Positions 1-8,096 of a stretch of DNA of 63,470 bases are shown here, one piece after another. The position numbers and the translations under genes are program-made. The notes under the pieces were generated by a model. It was given only the letters and a program-made list of their open reading frames with translations. It was not told the DNA's origin and did no database searches. The first letter of the stretch is position 1. The number at the start of each line of letters is the position of its first letter. Origin of the DNA: Sinorhizobium sp. 8-89 (lineage in GTDB: Bacteria > Pseudomonadota > Alphaproteobacteria > Rhizobiales > Rhizobiaceae); contig NZ_JASKLR010000029.1 in the NCBI RefSeq assembly GCF_030124325.1, positions 1 to 63,470 on the forward strand, read 5' to 3'.

Positions 1-1259
1 GTGCGCACGGTCCTTGACGGATCGATGTTGAGATTGTCGCAAACCGCATCGAAGATCCGGACATTCGCCTGGCACGGCACGAAGCGGCTGACGTCCGCCG
101 GCCGATGCCCGCATCGGCGAGGGCGCGGGTTGCACAGTCTCGCTTCGACTTCAGGCACCTGTGCTGTGATGGGTACAGCCAGCACGATGGCCTCGCTCGC
201 AGAAGCGATCGGCATGATGCCTGCCGGATCTGCGGCGATTCCGGCCGTGGACGCAGACCGTCTTAGCATGGCCGAGGAGACCGGACGCATTGCGGTCTCG
301 CTGATCGGCACCGACAAGACTCCCAAGAAGATCATTACCGAGAAGCCCCTCGAGAACGGCATCCGTGTCCTGATGGCGATTGGTGGCTCGACAAACGCGA
401 TCATCCACATGGCGGCGATCGCTGGTCGGCTCGGGCTGAAGATCGACCTCAAGAAGATGAACGAGATCAGCGACACCACCCCGGTGCTCGTCGACCTAAA
501 GCCAACCGGCGCGTCCTACATGGAAGATCTTCATGCAGCGGGCGGCATTCCCGCCGTCATGCGCGAGCTTAGGCACCTTCTCCATCTCGATTGCGAGACG
601 ATCACGGGCGAGACAATTGGCGACCGGATCGAATCCGCCGGCGACTGGATCGACCGCAACGTCATGAAGTCCCTGGCGGAACCCATTCGCGAGAATGCGG
701 GCTAATCGCGCTCTTCGGCAACATGGCTCCCCGTGGCGCGATCATCAAGCGGTCTGCCGCCGACCCGAAACTATTCGAGAAGACCGGTCGAGCCGTCGTC
801 TTCACCTCGCTGCAGGATCTCGCGGCGCGCATCGACGATCCTGACTTGGATGTGACTGCTGACGACTTCCTCGTCCTTCAAAACGCCGGCCCCCTTAGCG
901 AGGCCGCGATGCCAGAGGCCGGCTACATTCCGATCCCGTCGAAACTCGCTCGCGCTGGTGTGAAGGATATGGTGCGCATTTCCGACGCACGCATGAGTGG
1001 CACGGCATACGGGACCATCGTACTGCATGTCGCTCCGGACGCCGCTTCCGGGGGGCCGATCGGTCTTATCCGCAACGGCGAAAAGATCGCCTTGAGCGTC
1101 AAGGAGCACAGCATCAACCTGCTCGTCTCGGAAGAAGAGCTCGACCGTCGTCGTTCGGAAAACAAGGTCGAGAAACGGCCTGCTGAGCGAGGATACGAAA
1201 TGCTCTACCGGGGTCACGTGCTTCAGGCCGACGAAGGGTGCGACTTCGACTTCCTTTAA
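1..1259 (+). pseudogene. IlvD/EDD-family dehydratase, frameshifted and 5'-incomplete
   Basis: From about base 150 the translation is a clear IlvD/EDD dehydratase (GTCAVMGTASTMASL, then AIGGSTNAIIHMAAIAGRL). This [Fe-S] family includes dihydroxy-acid and sugar-acid dehydratases. The first frame stops at 705 after ...EPIRENAG. The family continues in another frame (LIALFGNMAPRGAIIKRSAA) to a stop at 1259, ending HVLQADEGCDFDFL. A single-base deletion near 698-703 explains the break. The segment before about 140 does not read as IlvD in any frame and may belong to something else. Sugar-acid versus branched-chain substrate cannot be told from this part. Confidence 0.8.
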
Positions 1260-1299
1260 AGCGTGCGGACCGCGTGATCCAGGGACTGGAGGAGAAGCA

Positions 1300-1602
1300 A
1301 TGGCCAAGGATGTTGCTGCAAAAGCCGAGGTAGTCGATCTCGCTGCGAATTATCGGCAGGTTGGTCTCCGCGCCGTGCTAGCCGCACTGAGCATCAAGTC
1401 GGAAAGGAGGGTGTCCGCTTCCCGCGACAAGCGAAACACCGACCAAAAAGTCCGCGTCTTGACCGGCCTTCCGGGTATTAAAGGCATTCGACAGTTAAGT
1501 CGGCGCGGACACTCTGTGCGCCGCCGAAGCATGCACCGCGATCGTCTGTGCGCCTTGAGGGGACTCGAACCGGAGGCCCCGTTCATTCAAGAGGCCTGGT
1601 AA
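1300..1602 (+). CDS. Hypothetical short protein, possibly a truncated gene start
   Basis: A 100-codon reading frame starts with ATG 6 bases after a good ribosome-binding site (ggaggag). Its first 30 residues look natural (MAKDVAAKAEVVDLAANYRQ). The remainder is Arg/Ser-rich and resembles out-of-frame reading. It could be the 5' remnant of a gene that once followed the IlvD-type dehydratase and has been truncated. I do not recognise a family. Confidence 0.25.
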   Translation: MAKDVAAKAEVVDLAANYRQVGLRAVLAALSIKSERRVSASRDKRNTDQKVRVLTGLPGIKGIRQLSRRGHSVRRRSMHRDRLCALRGLEPEAPFIQEAW

Positions 1603-1752
1603 AAGCTGGGCGAATGCACGCTTCGAGAGCTGGCTAGCCAAATGCCGTGCAGGCACTGGTGTTTGAGATGGACGTGTTTGCGTGAACTGACAGGCTCGTG
1701 ACTGGCGAGGACATTCGGCTGCGGAAATTTTTTTATGCATGGAACTTCTTAC

Positions 1753-1780
1753 TTTACGTTTCACTTTACATAGCTATAAC
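1753..1780 (+). promoter_or_regulatory. Putative sigma-70 promoter of the three-gene module
   Basis: TTTACG (1753-1758) and TATAAC (1775-1780) are separated by 16 bases and end 30 bases before the chosen ATG at 1811. The -35 region is part of a short direct repeat (actttacg/actttaca). No other promoter-like sequence is obvious upstream. Confidence 0.4.
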
Positions 1781-1810
1781 GTTGAATTGCGGCCAACCAC
1801 GGAATTTCCA

Positions 1811-2602
1811 ATGACCTACAACGTCGTCGATCCCCTGTTCTCGGAGGAGCTCCCGGAGATTCCTCTAGCAAACGCCCCGCTCGCGAGGGTTCTGGCGCAG
1901 GTCCGGTTTCCCGAAATTCAGTCCGTACAAGATAAATCGTTCGTGGCTCCGTTTCAGGAGCGGATCAGGAAACTGTATCCCCGGACGATGACTGACACGC
2001 TGAATGGCTTCCTTGTCGGCTCGCCGCATTTGGTGAGCACCAACATCTGGCGATATCTGGACGCAGACGGTTGGCGCGTATCGCTGTCCGACTCGTTCAT
2101 GTCGCTCGAAACCACGAAGTACACTTCAAGGAAGGACTTTACCTCACGCTTCCTTTTCCTGCTGCAACAGTTGGCGGAGACAGTGGGTCCCACCCACACA
2201 AACCGAATTGGGATCAGATACGTCGATCAGGTCCTCCTCGATGAAAGCGAAAGCATGAGCGGCATGCTGCGGAAGGAAATGATCGGGGTAAAAGATATCT
2301 TCGGCAAGACGCACCACATGATCTCTGAACTGGAAGGAGCGTCGAAAGAGGGTGGAGTGCTCGTTCGCTGGGGACACATGCCCGCTATGGCCTCCCATGA
2401 TCCAGACATCATGATTCCGATCGATAAACCATCGTGGTTTCTCGACGTGGACTCGTACAAAATACACGAATCAGAGACAGTGGCATTCAATCCTGAAGAG
2501 GTGGCCGATCTCACATATTCGCTCGCCACCAGGGCGTACACGATTTTCAGATGGTCGGTGACTGACCAGTTCCTCGACAGGTACGGGAGGATAGCTCAAT
2601 GA
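1811..2602 (+). CDS. TIGR04255-family protein
   Basis: This is a 263-residue soluble protein with the N-terminal pattern NAPLARVLAQVRFP and the later block HTNRIGIRYVDQVLL. Both are typical of the sporadically distributed TIGR04255 family, whose function is unknown. I chose ATG 1811 because a promoter-like sequence lies just upstream and the family motif begins about 20 residues in; an in-frame ATG at 1739 would precede the promoter. Its stop overlaps the next start (ATGA at 2599-2602), so translation is probably coupled. Members of this family often sit in small accessory operons, which fits a role in conflict or defence, but that is inference. Confidence 0.7.
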   Translation: MTYNVVDPLFSEELPEIPLANAPLARVLAQVRFPEIQSVQDKSFVAPFQERIRKLYPRTMTDTLNGFLVGSPHLVSTNIWRYLDADGWRVSLSDSFMSLETTKYTSRKDFTSRFLFLLQQLAETVGPTHTNRIGIRYVDQVLLDESESMSGMLRKEMIGVKDIFGKTHHMISELEGASKEGGVLVRWGHMPAMASHDPDIMIPIDKPSWFLDVDSYKIHESETVAFNPEEVADLTYSLATRAYTIFRWSVTDQFLDRYGRIAQ

Positions 2603-3246
2603 CTGCTTTAAAACGGATTTCTTCGAGCGGCACTGGGCATGGCGGGCGCGACGGCGGCGGGTTTCTCCTGTACCGACGCAGCAGGCCTGACGACTTTCGT
2701 TCGTCAGCGCCGACGACGTCCACGCTGACGGACATGTTTCAGCAGGAAACCGCAGCTGAACGAAATGTCGCGGCGGTCAGGTCGGCACGTTTCATCACGC
2801 AGCTCGGGCAGATCAAGATGATCACCGGCTACAGCTGGGAGAAGATCGCAACTCTTCTCAGCTGCACCCGCCAATCCCTGTACAACTGGCGCGATGGCCT
2901 TGTCGTCACGGACATGAACATCCGCGCGGTGCAAAGGACGCATGACGCCCTTTCCCACATCAATCGGGACAATCCCGTCGAGACGCGGGCGGTACTCGAG
3001 GCGAATGATGGTGCCATCTTCAAACTGCTCAAGGACGGTATGTTTGATGAAGCAAAGAGGTTGGCAGGTGAGGGTGTTGGCTCCGGAGCGATTACACGCG
3101 CCGGCCGTGTAAATGAGCTGCCGAGTCGCCAAGATCATTGGACTGACCGCGTGACGGCAGGTCCGGAGGAGGCCCTCGGCGACAACGGCGGCTTCGAGCA
3201 GACGGTCATCAAGCGGCGCGGTGCGCCACGAAAAAGCGACCGGTGA
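2599..3246 (+). CDS. Helix-turn-helix protein of the three-gene module
   Basis: The start codon overlaps the stop of the TIGR04255 gene. The protein has 215 residues. About residues 60-105 form a probable DNA-binding helix-turn-helix (SWEKIATLLSCTRQSLYNWR), followed by an acidic helix and a basic, disordered C-terminus ending GAPRKSDR. The first ~45 residues are low in recognisable structure, so the real start may be the internal ATG near 2734. It is followed with no gap by the next gene. A regulator or antitoxin-like role for the operon is plausible but not shown. Confidence 0.65.
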   Translation: MTALKRISSSGTGHGGRDGGGFLLYRRSRPDDFRSSAPTTSTLTDMFQQETAAERNVAAVRSARFITQLGQIKMITGYSWEKIATLLSCTRQSLYNWRDGLVVTDMNIRAVQRTHDALSHINRDNPVETRAVLEANDGAIFKLLKDGMFDEAKRLAGEGVGSGAITRAGRVNELPSRQDHWTDRVTAGPEEALGDNGGFEQTVIKRRGAPRKSDR

Positions 3247-4089
3247 ATGAACGACATCCTCCCTCACATCACCCTTTCCGAGGAGGAGAAGGACACTCTC
3301 AGAACGTGGCGGCAGGGAGACTACACTCTCGACGCTCGCGAGTTTCCGATCATGTTCGTGAATGAACACGGCTCGCTAGACGTGGCCTGGGAAGATGTCG
3401 AGGGTTGGGTGGTTCTAACTCAGACATGCGATATCGTGAACTTCGTTGAAGGACGCGATCATGTTGCCGTCGCACCGATCGTCGAAGCCAAGCCGGGCCT
3501 GGTCCAGGCTGTTGCCAGAGGCACGACGCCCGCTGCGGCCCAACTTGAGAACTCGCCGGGCGAAAACCTCGTCATAGACCTGACGAAACTCGGTGTCGTT
3601 CAAAAGAAGGCCTTGGCCGGCATGAGACGTGCCGTCGGCTTCAATAGCGATCAGATGCGCTGCACGTTTGCTCAGACATTGGAACGTCGATACGGTCGTT
3701 TCGCGTTTCCCGATTCCCTGAGCGACGGCCCAGTAATGGCGATCCGCAACCAATCCAAGGACAAACACAAGAAGAATTCCGACTCGGGGCGAGTTTACAG
3801 GTCTCTCCGTTGCATCAGGGTCTCAGCATCCCCTGATTTCGATACAAGAGGAGCTCAGATCCAGTTTCTGGCTGTTCTTGACGAAGAAGCTAGGCTCGAG
3901 GCTACGACAGCGGAGATAAAGAAGGAGCTCGACGGCGTCGCGGCGTCTCCGAAGTTCAATTGGCCGGAAGAATTTGACCGTGCTGTCCCGCTTTTTAGAG
4001 TCGTCACACCGGACTCCATCAGCGCACGGGAGTGGTTTACCAGCCATCAAATTGACCTTGATTTCCTCTCTCCTCCCAAGGATCTCTGA
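3247..4089 (+). CDS. Uncharacterised protein with VLTQTCDIV motif
   Basis: The ATG directly follows the stop of the HTH gene, so the three genes form one transcript. The 280-residue product carries the conserved-looking segment GWVVLTQTCDIVNF (about residues 56-69). This recalls a family of small proteins with an LTQSCD/LTQTCD core that occur beside TIGR04255-like genes. No membrane segment or signal peptide is visible. A Cys-Asp pair in a hydrophobic strand suggests a catalytic or metal site, but I know of no established activity. Of the three genes it is the best candidate effector. Confidence 0.6.
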   Translation: MNDILPHITLSEEEKDTLRTWRQGDYTLDAREFPIMFVNEHGSLDVAWEDVEGWVVLTQTCDIVNFVEGRDHVAVAPIVEAKPGLVQAVARGTTPAAAQLENSPGENLVIDLTKLGVVQKKALAGMRRAVGFNSDQMRCTFAQTLERRYGRFAFPDSLSDGPVMAIRNQSKDKHKKNSDSGRVYRSLRCIRVSASPDFDTRGAQIQFLAVLDEEARLEATTAEIKKELDGVAASPKFNWPEEFDRAVPLFRVVTPDSISAREWFTSHQIDLDFLSPPKDL

Positions 4090-4400
4090 GCGTGCAGCGA
4101 TGCTCGACACAGCACCTGTAGTTCCGATTGATACATTATGCGCCACATCTGTAACGGGCTTTGCGTCAATCCCTTGTGAGCTTAATCCCTCGCCGAGTGC
4201 TTGCTTCCGTCCGCAGTCGAAGCTTTGCCGCTGCTCTATGGGGTCTGCTGAGGACCGGCTGACCAATCTTTTAGAGGCGCAGTCACCTTGTGCTGCTCGT
4301 CGCATAACGGCCTAACCCATCCATCGTCCCGGCGAAGGGACCTTGCTCCGGAGGGCTGATGGCTGTGCCCGTCCGAAAGCCTGTCTTGTCGTCTCCTCCC
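4090..4400. other. Intergenic stretch before the IS110 remnant
   Basis: About 310 bases between the three-gene module and the transposase remnant. Only short open frames are present and none has a convincing ribosome-binding site. I see no terminator hairpin or RNA gene. Confidence 0.5.
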
Positions 4401-4915
4401 TCAAGCCGCCAGGGTGGGCGCTCCCTTATGACGAATGAAGTTGGTTCTGTCCCTGAGCATGCAATGCAACGCCACCGCCAGCTTGCGGGCCAGCGCCACG
4501 CGCGCCTTTCTCGGACCGGCACGTCTGGCGACCGCCAACGCCCGGCCCTTCAGATCGGAACCTTTGACCGGTCGCGTCAGAATGACATTGGCCGCCTCGT
4601 AGAGCGCGGTTCGCACGCTCCCATCGCCGATCTTCGAGATGCGACCGCTATGATCGGTCTTGCCCGATTGATATTTCTTCGGCGTCAATCCGAAGTGCGG
4701 CCCCACCGCCCGTGAGGAGCGGAATCGCTCCGGCGCATCGACGGCCGCCACAAACGTCAGCGCCACCAGGACGCCAACGCCTGGCGTCGTCATCAACCGA
4801 AGGGCGTTGTCGTCCCGGCGGGCGATGGCGCGCAGCTTCTGCTCAAAACCTGCAAATTCATGCACAAGCGCCTCGCGCACCTTCAATAGTGCAGTCGCGA
4901 TCGCTTCCAGTCTAC
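4401..4915 (-). pseudogene. IS110-family transposase remnant (C-terminal half)
   Basis: The translation contains the Transposase_20 half of IS110/IS116/IS902 transposases: TTPGVGVLVALTF, then FGLTPKKYQSGK and a C-terminal KLAVALHCMLR. The N-terminal DEDD (RuvC-like) catalytic domain is missing. The family match can be followed upstream past the TTG at 4886 to about 4915 (RLEAIATALL), where it ends abruptly, so this is a truncated copy rather than an independent gene. It marks a past insertion between the three-gene module and the glycyl-radical operon. Confidence 0.8.
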
Positions 4916-5054
4916 AACGTCATTCATAGTCCTTTTCCTCCCACCTGCTCGAGACGATTGGCGCTTGCCCAAAGCGACGCAGCGGCAAGCGTTTCCGCGA
5001 ATCTCGTTCCTTCATGATTGATCGCTCGAAGCTTCTGACCGCTCTAGAATCCGC

Positions 5055-5084
5055 TTGAGTACATTCTAATATGGTATAGTGTAC
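5055..5084 (+). promoter_or_regulatory. Candidate promoter/operator of the VOC-GRE-DyP operon
   Basis: An AT-rich window with an inverted repeat GTACA (5059-5063) ... TGTAC (5080-5084) encloses a TATAGT -10-like hexamer (5075-5080). It is the only regulatory-looking sequence in the 230 bases upstream of the first operon gene. The -35 spacing is poor, so an activator or repressor site is as likely as a bare promoter. Confidence 0.3.
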
Positions 5085-5143
5085 GCAGGACAACTTCCGG
5101 TTTCGAAGGCCGTGCGGCTTCGGGCCGTAGCGGAGAGAAGCAA

Positions 5144-5509
5144 ATGATCAAAGGTGGTGTCGCTTCGATTTACGTGACAGACATGAAACGATCGGTTGAG
5201 TTCTACCAAAGCGTGCTCGGATTGACCTTGCGGAACCAGGTCGGAGACGATTGGGCCGAACTCCAGGCAGGCCCGGGCCTTATTCTCGGGCTGCACATCG
5301 CCCGTCCGCCCGAAACCGTGGCGGCAGGTACTGCAGGGGCGATCAACGTCGAGCTTCACGTTGCGGGCACGATGGAGGATGCAGTTTCTATCCTCGCGAA
5401 CCGGGGAGCGGCAATCGAAGGTGAGATTGCGAACTACGAGCACGTCCGGATAGCCATGCTGCGCGATCCCGATGGCAACTCGATCCTCCTTGCGGAAGTG
5501 CTCGGCTAG
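5144..5509 (+). CDS. VOC-superfamily (glyoxalase/bleomycin-resistance fold) protein
   Basis: A 121-residue single-module VOC protein. The beta-alpha-beta-beta-beta start (ASIYVTDMKRSVEFYQSVLG) and the ending LRDPDGNSILLAEVLG are family hallmarks, and a Glu near residue 118 is at the usual metal-ligand position. It sits 30 bases upstream of the glycyl-radical enzyme on the same strand and probably shares its transcript. VOC proteins bind metals and small electrophiles or hydrophobic ligands; here it may bind or detoxify a substrate or product of the operon. The exact reaction cannot be deduced. Confidence 0.85.
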   Translation: MIKGGVASIYVTDMKRSVEFYQSVLGLTLRNQVGDDWAELQAGPGLILGLHIARPPETVAAGTAGAINVELHVAGTMEDAVSILANRGAAIEGEIANYEHVRIAMLRDPDGNSILLAEVLG

Positions 5510-5539
5510 AGAGATTTTCAGTCCATCGGAGGAGGGACG

Positions 5540-8077
5540 ATGCACCATAACATCCTGGCCTACTGGCGCCACTTGCAGAGCCTGCCGCGCGGACATGAGG
5601 ATCTACCCTCGCCGCGCGTCAACCGCCTGATGCTGAACATGTTCGAAGGCTGGCGTGGCCAGCAGGTTTTTCCGTCGTTCGGCAGCCTCGGCCATATTCG
5701 CGATCACGACGGCGAAGGGGTAATGGAGCTACCGTTGGTCGAGCGGCGCGGCTTGGCGATGGCGCGCACGCTCGAATTGATCTCCAGCGACTGGGGCCAC
5801 GTCCGCGGGGTGTTCAAGATCGATCCCGACGAGTTGATCGTCGGCACGATGCCCCCCTACTCGGTCGGTCAGGGCAAGGAGGTGATGGACTACTTCAAGG
5901 ACGACCGCGACGAGCGCGACGAGCGGCTGGAGTTCGAGGCGCGCTTCCTTAATCAGTGGTCGAATTTCGGCCACATCTGTCCGAACCATGAGAAGGTCGT
6001 GCGCCGAGGACTGCGTGCGATAATCGATGAATGCGTCGCATTCCGCGACACTTGCACCGACCCCGAACGCAAATCGTTCTACACTTCAGTTGCAACGGCG
6101 CTGGAAAGCGTAATCTTGTTCGCGAACAATTACGCGGCGGCCGCCGAGGGCCAGGCAGAGCTTTATCGCCGGGTGCTGCAGGAGAAGCCGAACCACCCGC
6201 AAAGTGCCGTGTTCAGCGAGCGGGTCGATGGCATGTCGGCCGCCGCCGAACGGCTGCGCCGGATTCCTGCTGCGCCGTGTGAAAGCTTCACGGACGCCGT
6301 GCAGTGCATCTTCCTGATGAATTGCGCGCTGCATTGGACCGGCGAGTTGACCTCGCTCGGCCGGCTGGACCAGATTCTGCAGCCGTTCCTTAACCCCGAA
6401 GAACTTAAAACAGGCGCGGCGCAGGTTGTGATCGACTGCCTGTGGGTCAAGCTCGACCAGCGCGTGACACTCGACAACCGGATGATTGTCGACCACTTCT
6501 CGCAGGCGGACGGCGCGCTGATGGGCGCAGGCGGTGCCAGCAATTTCGATCAGGGCGCATTGACCAACCAGTGGATGCAGCAACTCACGATCGGCGGCCT
6601 GATCGCCGACAACGAGGCAGAGCCGAAGGATGCCTGCAACGATGTCACGCGGCTTTGCCTGCACGCCGCCCGCCGCTTCCCGTTCAATTGCCCGACACTG
6701 GACCTGAGGGTTCACAAGAACACTCCAGGCGACGTGATCGATCTCGCCGCGCGCGCGTTGCTGAGCGGTGGCGCGCATCCGGTGCTGCTCAACGACGACA
6801 AGCTGGTTCCCGCGCTTCGCCGCGCGGGGGCGGGAGTTGAACTCAAGAGCGCGCGAAACTATGCCTGCGATGGCTGTTACGAGACGATCTTCCCCGGCGA
6901 GACCGAGTTCAGCTTTATCTACGTTCCCGGGGTCGATGTCCTCGAGAAGGCGCTCAACAGCGGTGCCGGCTTCGGAGCCTCGGGCGGCACGTTCCTTCGG
7001 GGAATGAAGGGTAGCTACCGCTCGCCTCCGGCCAATGAGATCGCCGGTTTCGAAGATTTCTTTGCGATCATGGAGGAGCATATCTGGCTCAACGTGAATC
7101 GCCAGATCGCCGGCTTTCTATCGGCATATGGCGCGAAAGGCGCGGTTTGCCCATCGCCGATCCTATCGGCGATGGTCGACGGCTGTCTCGAAAGCGGCCG
7201 GGACTTCTACGACGGCGGCGCGCGCTTTCACATGTTCGCCCCGCTGATGACGGGAATCAGCACGGTCGCGGATTCGCTCTATGTGCTGGAGAAGCTGGTG
7301 TTCGGGGAACAGGTGATCGCGCTCGATGAACTCGTCGCCTGCCTTCGTTCGGACTGGGGTGCGCGTTCGGACGTGGTCGGGCGCAAGATCACCCCCGAAC
7401 GGGTGGCGGAGCTGCGCGCGCTGTGTCTTGCACAGCTCAGGTTCGGCCACGGCAACAAAGCGGTCGACCGCCACGCTTGGCGCCTGATCGACTCGTTCGT
7501 CGATTCGATCGAACGAGCGCTGAAGCATCCGATGCATGCGGCCGCCATCGCGCAGCTCGAAAGTCGATTCGCCTCGCCCGGAAAGCCATTCAACCTGGTA
7601 GTCACGCCCGGGGTCGGAACCTTCGAGCAGTATAATTTCGGGGGTAGCTTCAGCGGAGCGACCCCCGATGGGAGGCGTGCGAGCGCACCGCTCGCCTCGG
7701 ATCTTTCCGCCTCTCCCTATCCGCAGGATCTCGAAGTGCCTGAGGGCACCCCGATCCCTTCGCTGACGCAGGCTTTCGCCTCGTGGAACGATCGCGCGGT
7801 AACGCGCTTCGCTGACGGAGCGCCGTCCGATTTCAACATCGCCGAGGACAGTTCCCCCGAAGCCCTCACTAAGGCGATCCGTGTCTTCGCCGATGGGCAG
7901 GGCAGCAATGTGATGACGGTCACGACCGCGAACCCCACGACGCTCGCCGCTGCAGAAGCGGCGCCTGGTGACTACGACCTTGTCCGGGTGCGTATGGGCG
8001 GTTGGACGGAGTTCTTCGCCGTCCTGTTCAGCGATCACAAGCGACAGCACCGCCGCCGTCCCGTCTATGCGGTCTGA
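5540..8077 (+). CDS. Glycyl-radical enzyme of the pyruvate formate-lyase superfamily
   Basis: The protein has 845 residues, the usual length for PFL2-type glycyl-radical enzymes. The catalytic thiyl-Cys loop reads YACDGCYE, with Cys446 and Glu448 in the G-C-x-E arrangement seen in eliminases such as choline and diol lyases; PFL itself has Cys-Cys. The block PGETEF...LEKALNSG follows, as in known members. The C-terminal glycine loop is RVRMGGWTEFF with Gly820/Gly821, an unusual version of RVxGY. A good ribosome-binding site (ggaggaggg) precedes the ATG. Enzymes of this family need a radical-SAM activase and are destroyed by oxygen, but no activase is encoded nearby; the next gene is a haem peroxidase. 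The substrate is unknown. A C-C or C-O lyase is inferred. Confidence 0.88.
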   Translation: MHHNILAYWRHLQSLPRGHEDLPSPRVNRLMLNMFEGWRGQQVFPSFGSLGHIRDHDGEGVMELPLVERRGLAMARTLELISSDWGHVRGVFKIDPDELIVGTMPPYSVGQGKEVMDYFKDDRDERDERLEFEARFLNQWSNFGHICPNHEKVVRRGLRAIIDECVAFRDTCTDPERKSFYTSVATALESVILFANNYAAAAEGQAELYRRVLQEKPNHPQSAVFSERVDGMSAAAERLRRIPAAPCESFTDAVQCIFLMNCALHWTGELTSLGRLDQILQPFLNPEELKTGAAQVVIDCLWVKLDQRVTLDNRMIVDHFSQADGALMGAGGASNFDQGALTNQWMQQLTIGGLIADNEAEPKDACNDVTRLCLHAARRFPFNCPTLDLRVHKNTPGDVIDLAARALLSGGAHPVLLNDDKLVPALRRAGAGVELKSARNYACDGCYETIFPGETEFSFIYVPGVDVLEKALNSGAGFGASGGTFLRGMKGSYRSPPANEIAGFEDFFAIMEEHIWLNVNRQIAGFLSAYGAKGAVCPSPILSAMVDGCLESGRDFYDGGARFHMFAPLMTGISTVADSLYVLEKLVFGEQVIALDELVACLRSDWGARSDVVGRKITPERVAELRALCLAQLRFGHGNKAVDRHAWRLIDSFVDSIERALKHPMHAAAIAQLESRFASPGKPFNLVVTPGVGTFEQYNFGGSFSGATPDGRRASAPLASDLSASPYPQDLEVPEGTPIPSLTQAFASWNDRAVTRFADGAPSDFNIAEDSSPEALTKAIRVFADGQGSNVMTVTTANPTTLAAAEAAPGDYDLVRVRMGGWTEFFAVLFSDHKRQHRRRPVYAV

Positions 8078-8096
8078 CTCTGACCAGGGAGCGCCT

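Noticed and set aside
1540..1600. T-loop-like sequence (ggttcgagtcccc on the minus strand), possible tRNA
   Set aside because: The would-be T-stem has two mismatches and no D-arm, anticodon arm or acceptor stem can be folded around it.
4359..5017. Plus-strand frames opposite the IS110 remnant
   Set aside because: Minus strand gives an unambiguous IS110 transposase; the plus frames have no family features.
6086..7081. Long antisense open frame inside the glycyl-radical enzyme
   Set aside because: High-G+C shadow; Arg/Ala-rich composition, no ribosome-binding site, while the sense strand has clear catalytic motifs.
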